Part shown: positions 13,201 through 28,200 of the stretch, in pieces
Layout: every line of letters begins with the position of its first letter
How positions within the stretch are numbered: position 1 is the first letter of the stretch
NCBI GenBank assembly: GCA_936440205.1
Contig: OW387145.1
Location: forward strand, 32,801,075 to 32,865,074
Direction of reading: 5' to 3'
DNA length: 64,000 bases
Source: Lepidonotus clava
Lineage: Eukaryota > Annelida > Polychaeta > Phyllodocida > Polynoidae
The notes under the pieces: model-generated
What the model was told of the DNA's origin: nothing
What the model saw: only the letters and a program-made list of their open reading frames with translations
The model's database searches: none
Position numbers and translations under genes: made by a program

Positions 13201-16200
13201 GACACATCTTTATTTGTTATTTTTACCCGCCTTGCTATTTGAATTATACAACGATTTAGAAGCTACCCCTAGGCATGAATTATTACCACTGGTGCCAGGA
13301 AATGGACACAAGATATTGAATTATTGAGATGAGAACCACACTTGTTTTGATAGGTGTTTTTTCCCTTCTTTTTTCCCCCTTTCTTTTTCGAAAGAAAAAT
13401 AAGTATGGCCACTTTGCTGGGGTCGATTCTTACCCACTTTCTGGCATACGGCTCTCTTTTCACCGTTAGACCACATCTTTTGGCCATATGGTACCTTTCA
13501 ATAGACCATAGTAGGCATGTATTTCTATAAAGATTTCCGGGCAATGTTGAGAATATACGTTTTTTTGATTGGCACAACTCGGAAACGCATTAGTATATTT
13601 TATGCTGTAAAGTGGCTAATGATTGAGCAGTGGCTAATGATTGAGCATACAGTATTGTAGTCCACTGCGAAAAGAACTGCGAGAATACTGCGGGAAATAA
13701 GCCTCTGTGTTAATTGGATACATCCAACAAAAACCTGTCTACAGTTTTTCGTTTGTGGAAAGTAAATAGTATTAGCCAACTTAACTCTTCAATATAATCA
13801 TAAGATCTGCCATTGTAGGCTCTGACTTTACCATTTTCACGGCCTTTCAAACAAGTGCAACAGGCTTATACAGGAATCAGTTGTAGTCATTGTAAGACCA
13901 AAATAGCTTTATCTTGGGATACTTGGATTATGAACGTGAGAGATATTAAGCTACATCAAATATACATATTCAATATCCATCCAAAAATACCAGGATATAC
14001 TTTCTGGTATGAGCACAAAAATGTTCATGCTCTATGAAAGTGCCACTGAATTGTACATATACATGTCGAACATGAGAGATATTAAGCTGCATCCAATATA
14101 TTATACCCCAATATACATCCACAAATACCAGGATATACTTTCTAGTAAGAGCAAAAAAGACATGTTCTATGAAAGTGCCACCAAATTATACATATACATG
14201 TCATCATGTCATCTAGCCATCTGTAAGCCCGTCTGTATACAGTCATCAATATATCTATCCATACACACCTACAGCTGGGCATACAGTGAGAGAGAGGTAT
14301 TGATCTTACCACAGAGAGGCTAAGCCTATACTCCACTAGGCGATTCTACCTGCCAACAATTTGATTATTTCCAACTTTTCACCAAAAACATGACAAAAGC
14401 CAATGCGTGCTACATATCATTTGAAAGGGAATTAAAAGCCCTTTCTAATGATATATAACATGCCTATGGTTAACTGCTACTCCCATGGGCGATTTGGGAA
14501 ATCGGGATGAAAATCGGCTAGTGCAATAAAACCTCAACCAATACACATGTACACTTCCCCACCAGTTGAATCCTGCCCTGTCAGCAGAGGTCAGTACAGA
14601 GGTCACCCACAGGTCAGCCTGTCGTCAGGTCCTTTAATGCTGCCAGTACTGGAGGTCATGGGGAGGCAGCATGCATTAACACCCTGGAGACCTTCAACCT
14701 GGAGGAGCCAGGCTCCAAGAAGGCTCTAATGGATAAGACTGTAATACAATAAGCAGGGAGTTAAGTATGCAAATTGGACGCTTGTCTGAAAATTGTAGTA
14801 CTGCCTGGAAGTCGGACTACTATCTGTAAATAAGTATTCTGCCTGCAAGTAGGACTATTGCCTCCCAAGTACTTGAATAATTTATGTGTATTGCTCAGGA
14901 GTTGAGTTTGAAATGTACTCAGCGATGAAAAGTTGCAGTACCCGCATTATCTATGGTGTATTGATATTCGAAAAAGCGTAGGCCATCTACGTTTGTGAGG
15001 GCAAATGTGTAACTTATAGTTCATGGTCCCCAGCGGATAACAGCTGTTAGAATGAGCCAGGACTATTGGGATTTTGTCGTTGAATAGATAATATCATTTC
15101 TGAAATTTATACCAGTGGCTCAGATATTGCTTGGTGTCTTGTGTTATCAATGATTGTATTTCCTACCTGCAGTGGAATAGAGATATCCAAGGCAGATACT
15201 TCAACTCGGATTACAATTATTGGCAACAGAATGTGTGGCAGACACGATCAATTTGGCCCTGAAAACGTGGAACAACTTTGTTAATACAATTTCGTCTCAG
15301 GGTCATTCCCCTAAGGAACTCTTTCAGTACCCTCCAAGCTGACCTTGGGGTCAGGCAACGGGTCAAGGTCATGAAATTCTGCTGGTTACTGGTGGAAAGC
15401 AAAGTGCCTATCGTAAAGTAGCTGATGTAGGCCTGGGACCAGTAAGAATGAGTGACCTCTGGCTGGCAGTGGGGTCACACGCCGCCAGGGTACTGGAGGA
15501 GTCTGAGGACCGTGGAGGACGCTGGACAGTGGTCAGTCACCTACCTCTCTATACTACAGGTAGGAGGACGGGTGCAGCTAGATCTAAGTATAATATTCAG
15601 GGTACCAACCACACAGGGAAAACAGGGAAAATGGCAAAAAAAAATCCCTGAAATCCGGGAATTTGTCAATTTTGCCAAAACACGGGGAATTTCATTTGGC
15701 CAGGTTCTGAAATTCCTGATTCTCAAGATATTAGGGATTTGACTTTTTGTTGTTGGTTTGGGCAAATCTTTTCTGCACACAAAGGCTTTTAAAGTTGAAC
15801 AACTTGCTGGATATGACACAGGGAAAAATTGCTATGGGACAGGGAAATCTCAGGGAAAACACAGGGAATTTGAAAATGGAACTTTGTTTGGTACCCTGAA
15901 GGTTTAGATGGTTTTAAAATGAATTGAGAGGGTTCAAGGTAGATTCAAGTAGATTGTTCCCAAATTATCTTTCTTTTTACATAATATTTTGGGAAACAAA
16001 TGATAGCAAAACTTCCTCATATGATTGTGGGCTCCTTATCTGATTATTTGTGTTAGATAATATAAGGAATGTCCAATAATGTATCGATTATTACTTGATT
16101 TTATTCAATTTCTTGGCTTGGGTAAGGAACATGTGCTTGTTTTTTGCCCTTGAATAATTGTCAAATGGTCCCACAGCTGCAACACGTATCGATTTTCAGC

Positions 16201-19200
16201 AGCAACTTGAAAACAGTTTTGAACAGAACGAGTACTGCACATGAACACAAATATCAGTCAATGAAGGGTGGGTATTGTCGTTTAACGGTACGCGTACTAT
16301 GACTTATATTATTATGACGCAAGCCGAATGTAAATTTAATAGTATTTGACAAGTGTGGTTCATTACTTACAATGACACCATAGTAAAGAAACACTTATTG
16401 GACAAATGACATCTGGCACTTAAATCAGAAGGCGAAGTGGTTAGTCAAACTGCTATTTGACTATTTACATTATGTAACAGTAAGCTTAAAACCCTCCTGT
16501 AAATAACTTCGTTACTCGTATGTTTCTGAATGTAGACTCCAAGTCAGAATGAGTCAAGGTTCTGAAAACATCAACTCTTGTGATAGTGATTGGAAAGCCA
16601 TTGTAAAGAACCACGCGTTTCTCTAGTTACAACAAGACTATCCTTTTAGAATAATTATATTGATGGGTTTCTGGGAAGTTAAGACTTTAGTAGACAGTTG
16701 TGATATAAAGATGAGAGCAACAGTTCCTCATAGTCATTAATTCCCACATTCCTTTGTTCTAAGTACTTCAATCCCCGCAAGCCATTCTAGATATTGCATT
16801 CACATCACTGATATAATAAATTCCCATCCCCAAATTGATAATTGCGCTCCCCGTGTAGTATCTCCATTAAATGAAGCCACTCAAGACAGGCTTTGGGGGT
16901 TGGGCGCTAATTTTCTGCTGGTTTTCATTTCATTAGCGGTGCGTCTTGGGCGGTCGGCTGTCCGATAAGGAAGTAATGGATGGATGAGGGTTAACTTACA
17001 GACATTGATGTCCTGGTCGCCCCAAAACAGAAATCTGAGACACACTAAACCAGAGAAACTGACGCCATTTAGTGTACATTGCTCAATATTAGAGCTGGCT
17101 CTATTTACTTGATATTGTCATTTAGGTCACATGTTCTGGGGAAATAAATTGATACCAAAACTTGATATCAAATTATATCTCCAGTCCGCTTGACCTAAAT
17201 GGCAAATTTCATCTAAAAAAACAAACTTTTTTGAAATTTCCATAAATCTCTGCCTTATAAAAGGTGTGATCCCTGTAGCAGTTTACAACTATCAAAACAA
17301 TAGTAGTTTCTGGTTTTGCTGAAATTGCAATTGGCGTCGTGGGAATTCCGTTGTTCCCATTGATTTTGTGACTCTTTTTCTTTGCCCTCTCTTGTTTTTA
17401 TATGACGCCAATCTGAGCTGCTTGCGTGGAATGTTCCAATCGAACATTGTCTGTCCGTGGTCCGTAGCTGGGGTTATCTTTTTGCTCCATTGCTCTCATA
17501 TTGGTAGACAGATTTCTTCTTGTCTATTAGACGCAAGCTGGCCGTTTCACACAGTCTATGCCGATAATATCAGGACTGAGATCGTCCTGTTCACAGTGTA
17601 CTGCAATTGCAATTCTGATTCATATGGTCCAGGGATAGCTTTACTCATACTGCAGTGTACTACTACATGTATTGAGCAATTCCCAATGCAAATTGCATGG
17701 GATTATATCTGAGACCTATCATAATGATAGCAGTGAAGCAGATGGTTATTTTATACTAATTTAAAAGCGGATGTCTGTTACCACCAACATGGAAATCTAT
17801 TGTAAATGTCATGCCCGATATTATAATATCCACATTTAGTTGTTTCGCCCTGCAAAATTCCATGGTGGCTGGTTAAATTGCGTGCTCTAGACACGGATAA
17901 TTAAGGACCCGATGAAATATTTTCAGAGGAAAAGAACTTTTTTTGCAACAGCTGAAAAGAAACCATTCCCCAGAACCCAAGGGTTGTCCCTTGATAGATG
18001 ACCCTTTTTGGTCAGCATGTCCAGTGACCTGCTGACCACCTCCTCCAGTGTCCTTAGGGACATGCCACCCAGGTGGTGGTCAAACGGACGGGCGTGTGAA
18101 AGGTCACGCATGCCTCTTGACCAGCAATGTCCATCAGGGCTTGGCTTGACCATGAGAGATGGGTCAGGGGAGATTGGACCCACTCTATTGGCAGGGTGCC
18201 ATTAGTTAGAAGGGCCCATATTATCACTGCCTTTATAGTGCCCATACATACAGCATATTTGTAGCCCATAGAAGCCCATGGAATAGTGATATTTATGGCC
18301 TGCTGTCTGGGATTTTGATGACATGGCACTTTCTGAGTGGTGAGTGACAGATTGATATTACCGTGCTTGTATGAAAAAATTGTGAATTGAATATTAATAT
18401 TTATAAGGTGCTGATATAATGGATTGTTTCAATTTTGTCGGCAAGGCCGAGTTTTTTTGCATTGGCCATTTGTTTCAATACTAGGATGAGTTTAGGGCCA
18501 ATGTGTAGTATGAAAAAATAACTCGGTAAGAATGAATGATGAATAATTTTCGGAGTGCTATAAAATATAGGAAGAAGTCTTCCTGTTCTTGCCCTTATAG
18601 TAGGGCGGGCTAGCTGTGGAAGATCATGATATTTTATATGGCTATTCTAGACCAAATATTTCATCCCTAAAAAGTAAATTTGACAAACAATAATTATTTG
18701 AAGAACTGCAGAACAATGATACCACCTGTTTCCATTAAAGTGCATACTTAAGCATAGAAAGACTTATTCCTTAGTATATCAATTGCTCTTCCAATTAGAC
18801 CTTATTAAGGGGCGATCCCCCAGGAGCCCCTTACTAGCCCTTGAGTGACCCAAGACAGAAAGTGTAGTTGTGATGTCACAAAAGACCTTTTTGGACAGTG
18901 GTTTTCCTATAGTATTGGCTGTCTGTAATGTCATTTTGTCACCAAATTCGGAGGTAAAGTTTACTGTACAATTTTATTGAAAACATAAAAGCACTATTGG
19001 AAAACACTTCAACGTTTGAACTTGGGCATACTGAAACTAACTATTTTCTCACAGCATGATAAATGAACCTTTTTTGTTAGTGAATTTAAATGTTCTTGCT
19101 GCTTTTATGTTAGCATTTCCAGGTTTCAGTAGATCAAAGGCCCAGACTGTTTATCAACAATTAGGAAGGCATGTGTGTTAATTGATCTGGCACATGATGC

Positions 19201-22200
19201 CCTTGGGGGCAATTGATCTGGCACATGTTGCCCTTGGGGCATGGGTGTTTTACTGATGCTTACACTGTTTATCTTATACAAACAATTACCCTAGTGAATG
19301 GTCATTTGGTAAACATGTATATTGAAAATAACTTAGTTGAGACAACCAAATCAACCAATACTGTTTACTTATCTAACTACTTTGCATGGTTTTGACATGT
19401 GAAATTTTTGGGTTGGTTCTACTTTTTCATAAGTTCTTTTCTTTGCAAAACTAAATTTTGCCCCCACACACACACTTAAATGAGTCAAATTGGTATATTA
19501 AATGGTGAGGCTGATACTAAGAGCTGGATCGCCCCTTGGCTTGGGGAGCTATATGCTTGTGGTCTAAAGGGGATCAGGAAGTATTTGGATGCCAGCCCGT
19601 TAAGGGATTAGAGTCAGCATCCAGACAGTCTTACTGGAGGACAGGAGGAGCGGTGGGGTTATCCCAATGCTAATCCCCCTACTGGAGGAATGCCAGATTA
19701 GACCCTGGAGGGACTAGAACTCCCAGTTAGGTGCTGTTGGTCCTGATGGCCGTCGTAATCTAACTAATGTCCGGCTGATTGAATATTCTGCCAGTTCTCG
19801 TGCAATTACTTATTCTACCAGTGTTACATCAAAAAACTGTCCACAATCACCTGCTGAGTATTGTGTCAGGAAAACATTATAGGCTGAAAGGGTGATTTCT
19901 GGATGATAATGGAGAAATTTGAGACTGTATAAGTAAGTGAGGTTTTGGGCGTAGGACTATTCAAACTTGAACATATTTTAGCAGTTTTCTTTTCGATAAA
20001 TGTATGATTAATTTCTGTTCATTTAGAATGTATTTCCTTTGAGAGCATAGTTGGTGACTTTTATAGGCTTGTTTAGTGGAACGCAATGATTTATCATCTA
20101 GGATGTTGTATAAAACGAACTGATGGTCATCCACATTTTGAGTGCACTTGTAGACCAGACTTAGTTATATAACCAACCTTGATTCACTGTGGCCCAACTA
20201 TATCATGTTCTACGAATTTCCTTGGCTATAATATTGTTTTCTATGTGTTTTCTAGACTAATTGTATAGTGTACACTCACACATGTACTAAGGTCATTCAT
20301 GTATAGTTCAATTTACGATGCATCTCTTGTTTAAGAATTACATGCATATGATTATGAACAGTCCATCGACTCTTTTCTAGAACAAAGATTTTTCAGGCAT
20401 TTAGTTTAGTATGAGACAGGTCCATATGACCAGAATCAGTCGTGGGTAACCTACGATCAGAATCAATGATAATTGGTGACCTGCCTTCCTATTCCATCCG
20501 AGGTGTTTCTGCTAAACTAGATCTGCTCCCTACATATTTCTGTAACAACCGGTCAAAATTTATTCTTACGGATGCTTAAAAGTTTGCCAAACTGACTTCA
20601 GTTGTATCTATGTCACAGCTTTAAAATAGCGATGAGAACGATATTGTTAGAATAAACCGTATGATATAGGGCAAACTAAAGGATTGGATATGAGATTTCA
20701 GTATTGCTCATTATTATAGACCAATATCCTAGGTATATAACAAAATAACATTCCACTGGGGATATAATAGCTCAATAGACCTATATAAGACTGAATCTGA
20801 GTTTGCCTGTGATTTCAAAGTCATGAGAAATCGGTCAATAGGCAATCAAGGGTAAGAAATAGAAAGTTTGTGTGCATTAGGACAAAAATCGATTGAGGAA
20901 GGAAGGTCTACTAAAGTCAGTCCATTGCTGGAGGAAGTTGATGAATCACAGAACCACCACTCCCTACAGAAAATGGACTCCAGGGTGGGGTGGGATCGGG
21001 AATGTGGATCAACATTAACCCACTTAGCTGGCAGTCTCCGAGCAGATGTTTGGTCAGTGGCACATTGACCTAAAGGGGGAAATGTGCCTGGAGATTGACC
21101 CGATTCTGCTTCCGCTCACTGACCCTCTCCCACCCCCCTTCATTTCCCACAGCAATTCTGATTTACCAATCCAGGCTTGCAACCAACCAGCTGGACATTG
21201 AGAGAACAGATTTGTGACTGAGAGAGTTTTACTGACTCAAATATTTGCAACATCAAAAAGCTGTACACGTTTGCCATGTTTCCCTTTAGGTTTTTGTAGC
21301 TGCCTAAAACAGTATGCCAAAGACTGCATTGCAGATAAGCAAATCATAAAAACATTCCAATTTATCACTTGAGTCCTTAGCATAATTGGGTATGCCTATC
21401 AATGAATCTTTACATATTGCGCATATTGTTATACAAGTGACCCTCAGTGAGGGACACTGTGCCAAGAAATGTGCATTGTAATGGAGCAAACCATAAAAAC
21501 ATTCCAATTTATCACCACAATCCTTAGCATAATTGAGTATGCATATCAATGAATCTATACATACTTGTGCGCATGGTTATGCAAATATTCATCTGACAAC
21601 ACGAGCCGGTAATTTGCCTTCAAATCTGCTAGTGTGCAAGGCTTCCTGCTAAGTCAAAGATGTGGTAGCCCTATACATGCTTTTCAATTGCATGTTGGTT
21701 GAAATTACAATTTTCTGCGGGATTCTACCTTAAAATTGTACCAAACATGAGCTAAACTGCCTTGATAAGAGACCTTTCCTGTGATTGTCAGAATCTCTCA
21801 TATACAATTTGACGCAGTTGTATAAAATTCAAAAGTACCAACATCAACATTGTAAGATGCTGCCCAGTCCTTCTTGTAGACGAGTAACAAACCCCAATAA
21901 CCAACCAACCACTTTCTGGTTAAGCACCAAACACTTACTGCTACTGACGTCCCTTCTAGCGATGCCACTTCAGGATAATATATATGCTCACAAACATGTC
22001 TAGGTTCCTATGATATAGATAAGCCATGCCAGTGGCACCCATTGGTGTCTCTCTAAGTGGCCTAGCTTGTTCAAACAGGGAGTTTTCTGTAAGTGATTGA
22101 GTTTATTTTTAGCAAACAATTAAGAATGATTAATTTTGTCTCACCTCATTGGGTAAGTTTAGAGTACGAGTGCACCGAGCAGGGACATTTATAAGTTTTC

Positions 22201-25200
22201 TACATAATGTATATTGCTTAATACATGCCGATATAAAATATGCTGAGATTTTGTGGTATTAAAGCTGATTGCTTAATACATACCGATATAAAATGTGCTG
22301 AGATTTTGTGGTATTAAAGCTGCAGTGTCGTGGCCCGATGTACAGGACTCATACCAAATTGGCACTGTTGGTGCATGCAATATGCTCTGACGTCTATGGA
22401 CAGACTACAGTCATGTTGAGTCAAGTGGGATTCCCCTGTCCGCCCCCACAGATTTACTGGAATGAGAGAACAAAAAGAATGTATTGATAATCTAGCTTAT
22501 ATTATACCCCACCCAATTTTATGGACTGTACAGCTATGTCGTCGACCAAAAAGACCAGATTATGATGTCAATTCTGGTTCTCTCTGGTCAGGAAACCTAC
22601 TTTCCTGAATGATTTTAAAAGACTGGATAGAGACAATACAAACCAAATGATCCGATACAGAAGTAGTTCCAGAAACTTTATATTTTTTCAAAGATAAAAT
22701 TTCCAACCAACATTTAGAACATTAGAGCAATTCTAATAAACTCCTATACTTAATAACATGATAATGATACCAAAACAGAATTCATGATTATTACCAACTA
22801 TTAGCTTTCATTGCCCACCTTTTACAGTAATCCCTCCGGGGGCATCATGATCATACTTTTTTCAGAGTAGGCCTATACCATGCCGCATAAAATATACATG
22901 CACCGACCTTAGTGGTTCGGTTCCAAACAGCGGTTGTCAGACTCAGCTGGGAGTTTTAGAGAATCACACCTAGATCAGTTCAGCTGGTGTTTGTATCGAT
23001 CTGGTACTCAGGCCAAGCTGCTGGGACTGGGCCACTGAGCTGCTCAGAATGGGCCACCGAGCTGCTCGGAACAGGCCACCAAGCTGCTCACACTGGGCCA
23101 GCAAGCTGCTCAGAACAAGCCACCAAGCTGCTTACACTGGGCCACCGAGCTGCTTGGACCAGGCCACCGAGCTGCTTACACTGGTCCACCGAGCTGCTTA
23201 CACTGGTCCACCAAGCTGCTTACACTGGGTCACCAAGCTGCTCACACTGGGTCACCAAGCTGCTCACACTGGGCCACTGAGCTGCTCAGAATGGGACACC
23301 AAGCTGCTCACACTTGGTCACTGAGCCGCTCAGAACAGGCCACCAAGCTGCTCACACTGGGTCACCGAGCTGCTCAGAACAGGCCACCAAGTTGCTTACA
23401 CTTGGTCACTGAGCAGAGCTGCTCAAACCTGGCCAATGAGCTGCTCAGAACAGGCCACCAAGCTGCTCACACTGGGTCACCGAACTGCTCACACTGGGCC
23501 ACTGAGCAGAGCTTCTCAGACCCGGGCCACATGGGCCAGGCCACTGAGCTGCGTATTGAGCAGACCACTGAATGCCGTAACACAAAACGGGATTGGGGAA
23601 TGATCCTCCACTTACAGGCTTGTCATTCAGAGTGGCCGGGGACGGCGGTATCGGTGGTTGACGTTGGCCACGGTGGAGTGTTCTGTATACAAGCCTTTGT
23701 AAATGTTTGACTAGACGTGTGCTATTTATTGGCACCCGGATTAGGTTGTAGTCAGATCATAGATGGACGTGTGGTTTAGGTTTCTTGACAATGCTGAACT
23801 ATGTTTATCCAGGTTTGCCTCTGAAAATATTTCTTGGATTTTTTCGTTTATTTTTTTCTTTGATAAAGGCGTAATTCTGTAACTAAAGGTGCAATGAAGA
23901 CGCAGCTTTACCTGTCTATTCTTAGAATATCTATTAATAGTTTCTGTTCATAGGTTCTGTTTATCTGGTCAGACTGGTCATTTTATTTCATATAAACTTA
24001 GTACGGCATGTTTTGTATGATGTTGAGATTATAAAGGCACATTCCAAAATAAATCCGAGGTCAAATTTCCAAACGATGATGATAATTGCTGTCATAATGT
24101 ATCAAACCAATATTATAATACATTACCTAGAAGTATACGAATTTCTCAGAGAAGAATCTGCCATCTAAAAAAGGTATTTGTAGACCTTTGGTTGGTATGG
24201 TTCTAATCGATGAGATGTGTATTGCTATAGTCACCGTAGCAAGGCCTACTGGATACATGAGTACAGAATAAATAAATAAAAAAGACGACCAGCAGTGGTT
24301 GCGTGACCTGATGGTTCCTGCGTCAGCCTATGTTAGATAGGCGTGTTACATTAGATGTCGTATAGACAAATAGAAGCGTTACTGCCAGGCCCTCTCAAAA
24401 TACGTCATATCAAAACGTTTAGTGCAGAAACCCCAAGTCGTTTAACTGTGACCATGGGAAATCGTTTTTCTGAGGTACAATAAGAATAGGAGAAAATCTG
24501 TTAACGAATTAACAATTCTTTCATATATGTAGCGCAGATTTGTGATATCGCCAAACCATTTCGTTGGTTTTTTTTGGCATATTGACATAATTATATGCAA
24601 CACATATGCTAATTTAGTTTTACCGGTATGATGGTACGCATGAGCTGTGTAAAGTAACATATGGTATTTTAGAGTCGTTGTATTTAGCGTGTGCGATGTA
24701 GGACTACATAGATTATTTTATAAATACATCTATATACACTTATCCCAAAAATACCCGAGGGCCAAGGCTGGAGGTATGGGCTAAGTATTTTAGAATACCT
24801 ACACGGGGCTTCAGAATATTATTGCGACCTTTCATTCAGAAAAAAAGTTTTTATTTGCAAATGAATAAAGATATATCCACAATAATAATATTTGATTATT
24901 CTAAGACTATTCCAAAATGCGGATAGCAGTGTATGCAGTCTTTCCCGTCAAGCTTGCACGTGGCACCATATGGTTGTCGTATATGTCTATACTTCTCTAT
25001 TTATACGGGTCAGTTGTCCAATATACTTATCGCCTACCGGGCACGATATAGGGGTCGTGGACTGATGCTACTACGAGTGGTCATTATACTGAGATATCTG
25101 TCTATATAGGGGTCACACAATGACAGTCTGACAGCAGTATGGACTTCCTCTATGTTGGGTTACCAGTCTCCATATGGGATTACGTGTTTAGTTGTTCATG

Positions 25201-28200
25201 TCTAATTATTTCGTGGATTTATTTGCATTTCCAAGGTAAAACATGGAAAAGTTATGCGTATATATTTTATTAACAGAAATTATTTTTCACTGTATTTCAG
25301 TTAAGTATTTATCTAGAGTCATCGTGTAAAATATATAAAATGCCATAGGGTGTATATGGTATATAAGACTGAATTGGTTCTTTGAGTTGTATTCTTGGAT
25401 CTACAAGTTATTTTCTTTATTTTCAGCACCGACCGACGGGTCATGGGATATGATCAATAAATACGACAATACGAACGGAGAGGTAAGGCAGTCTTACACA
25501 TTTTACCATTTCTCATGGTTTATGCGGTACGTAGTAAAACAAATAAAAACAATCTATCTTGTCAGATCTCATTTAACATGGTTTCTGAAATCCTCAACAG
25601 AAATATATCTTCTCTAATAGCCGGTGTAATTCCGGTATGCCATTAAAGTGGTGTCTGTTGTAGTGTTTGTTTTTGTGACTCACCAACGGGATTAAAATAT
25701 CTTTTTTGTACAATTCTGGAAAATTAAAGACTGCAATGTTTAAGAGTTATGATTCACCCTTAAGATTACTGAGATGCTTGCTCTTGATTTCAGATCCAGG
25801 ATAGTGACCGACAGTCCCTGTACGTACGGAGTGAAGCTCCCGCCAAAGGTGCCACCAATCCAGGTACGGTGCAGATTACCTAAATAAGTGCAAATAATTC
25901 AGATAGAAGCTGACAATGATAGAACATAAGGTAGCCTGTACAGAAACTTCTGAAAAGATGCAGAAGAACCTGATATCGTGCCAGTCCTTTCCTATTAACA
26001 TAATAAATATATTTCAATCATTGATGATCGTGATGTATTGTTGTAACTTACATTTGAAATGTTTATTTACTACAAATTTTCACTCGTTGTAATATCCCTG
26101 AAAACCAGGGGCAACCCTGAAGTGATTTACTTAATTAACAATTTTAAAAAATATATATATAAAAAATTGATTAAATATTAGGTCTACTGTCAGTATGATA
26201 AATCATCCATAAAATTAGAAAGTTTTATACAATTAACACAACATGCTAGGTATACAACCTAGGCATACAGTACAGCAAGTAACGGACTAGAACCGAAAAA
26301 AAAGATGAAATAAATCCAATAGCCTACAACCAAAAATCGCAGAGGGTTTCCCTAAACATAATATACATGTACATTATAGAAATGAAAAAATAATCCGACC
26401 TTCAGGGTTGTGGACGAAGCTGTTGTGTTCCCTTCTCGATTATTTTTTTTTTTAATTCCATGTTAAGAACAAGAATAACCCAGGTCAATTGGCAAATTCT
26501 AGTCTGACACATGGGAACTAATAAAAAATCTAAACAAATATTCCGACCTTCAGTCACAAAACAAACTAGAATCTACATGTATACATGTGCATGTTAGCAT
26601 GTTATATCTGCCCGTATAGTATCTCCTCCTACACGTTTGTCATGCGTCTCTTACCTGTGTCCTCTCCTCCTTCAGCCCTCCCCAAGGCTCTGGCGCGCCT
26701 CAAGCCGCAGACGGACGGCGCCGCCGAAAGGTGCGTGATTACCTCAAGGTTTCTCTGGCCTAATGATCAACAATTAATTAACACTGATTTATGTGATGTG
26801 CATATCGATGGTATTCATTAAAATGCTTTGCCGTGGTTTTCTTGCCAAAATGAGGTGATGAAAATGAGCTTCATACTGGCGGTGTTCGGTGTCATATTCA
26901 GGCAAAAGATAGTATTGAGACATCTGAACGTTTTATTGTGGATTAGTATAACGTTTCTGGCGAAAGCTATTTTCTGTTATATAAATGAGCGGTATAACTG
27001 CACGGCCAAAGATCTCAGTAATAAGTTTAATCACTTAATGCATGGATATCAAATCGCGAATATTCCTAGTGTCATTTCACAAAAGATACATGACGTCGAT
27101 AACGCGAATTTACGTACTTTCCTTTGTTTCCGAAGAAGATGTATACACACAGAAATATATAAATTGTCAGTTATTCATCTGTATATTTTATTGCGATCTT
27201 TTTTCAAATTAATCTGATTACTGTAAAAAAATATTGTAACCATGGGCACCTCTGATCTGTCATAGAAGGATTAACATCATGCCTCGTTGTATCTTTCTAT
27301 GATTACTGTAAATTACAACGTAATCACTGTAAATTACAATTTACAATACTTTACAGTGGTCAGAACGATGAGGCGGTGAAGGGCCTGCCGCCCCTGCCGG
27401 CCGGCAAGACGCCCGCCCCCCGGGCCACCAACGGCGGGGCCGAGGGGGCCACCGGCGACGAGAAACATGACATTCCCAAGGACATCTTTTACAACCATGA
27501 AAACCTACCGGTGAGTGCCTGCTCTTCTTTTTTTGGACAAGTTTTTATTTAAGTTGGTTTTGGGGACCCTTTTGATCCCATGGTTAAATCCCTGGACTGG
27601 TATTTAGGAAACAATGAAGGGAAATGCTCATTAAAGTAATGTATGACAATTTTAACTTTTTGACAGGATTTGGGGATTCTAAAACATGTATGTATTTTAC
27701 TTTATTCCGATACTGCTGTTGATTTGATATAAAATATGTAATTTGATATTTCCCTAGATTGTTTCCGAAATATGCGTCTCGTTTAACAAAAACTGTAAAA
27801 ATGACCTGACTAACCCAGGGTGAAAGCTTCATTTTCCATTCACTAATCCCATGGGTAAATTTTGGCACACAGAGTAATGATATTTTTAGACTTGTAAAAC
27901 CTAACCGATATGAAAATGAATTTGCAGCTTTGCGACCCATGATCCAAATTAACATCTACTCTTGAGAAGCTTTAACGTTCATGATATTTTTTTTTTTTTT
28001 GGGGGGGGGGGGGAGATGGGGAGGTGGAAATGTAAAGATCTATATGTAGTTATTATGAAAAATATACTTGGACAGATGAATTTGAAAGGGAGAGAATTAT
28101 GCCTGGACATTAAACAACAAATTGCGTCACAATTTATACGAAGAACAAAAACTGAGCAAAGCCAAAACCTCAATTAAGATGTCATTTAAAAGTGGCATAT

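Larger units (their letters stand above)
1205..25426 (+). other. 24-kb TACC intron, repeat-rich
   Basis: I see no coding exon with matching phase and no RNA gene here. It holds a poly-G run near 1468-1480, a possible tRNA-derived SINE (3440-3560), a three-copy dispersed repeat (3633, 3740, 9330), several local duplications (10.2, 12.5, 13.6, 14.0, 19.2, 21.4 and 22.3 kb), MITEs at 14.32 and 15.60 kb and a 22-bp minisatellite at 23.0-23.56 kb. The remainder is AT-rich sequence in which I recognise nothing. The palindrome AGGCCT within TAGGCCTA-like words recurs often. Confidence 0.7.

Noticed and set aside
22987-23735. Open frames of 91-139 codons on both strands
   Set aside because: They are created by the 22-bp minisatellite, repeat the same residues in every frame and match no domain.
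26828-27217. 129-codon plus-strand frame inside a TACC intron
   Set aside because: AT-rich, hydrophobic in patches, with no family recognised and no splice or promoter context; likely chance.
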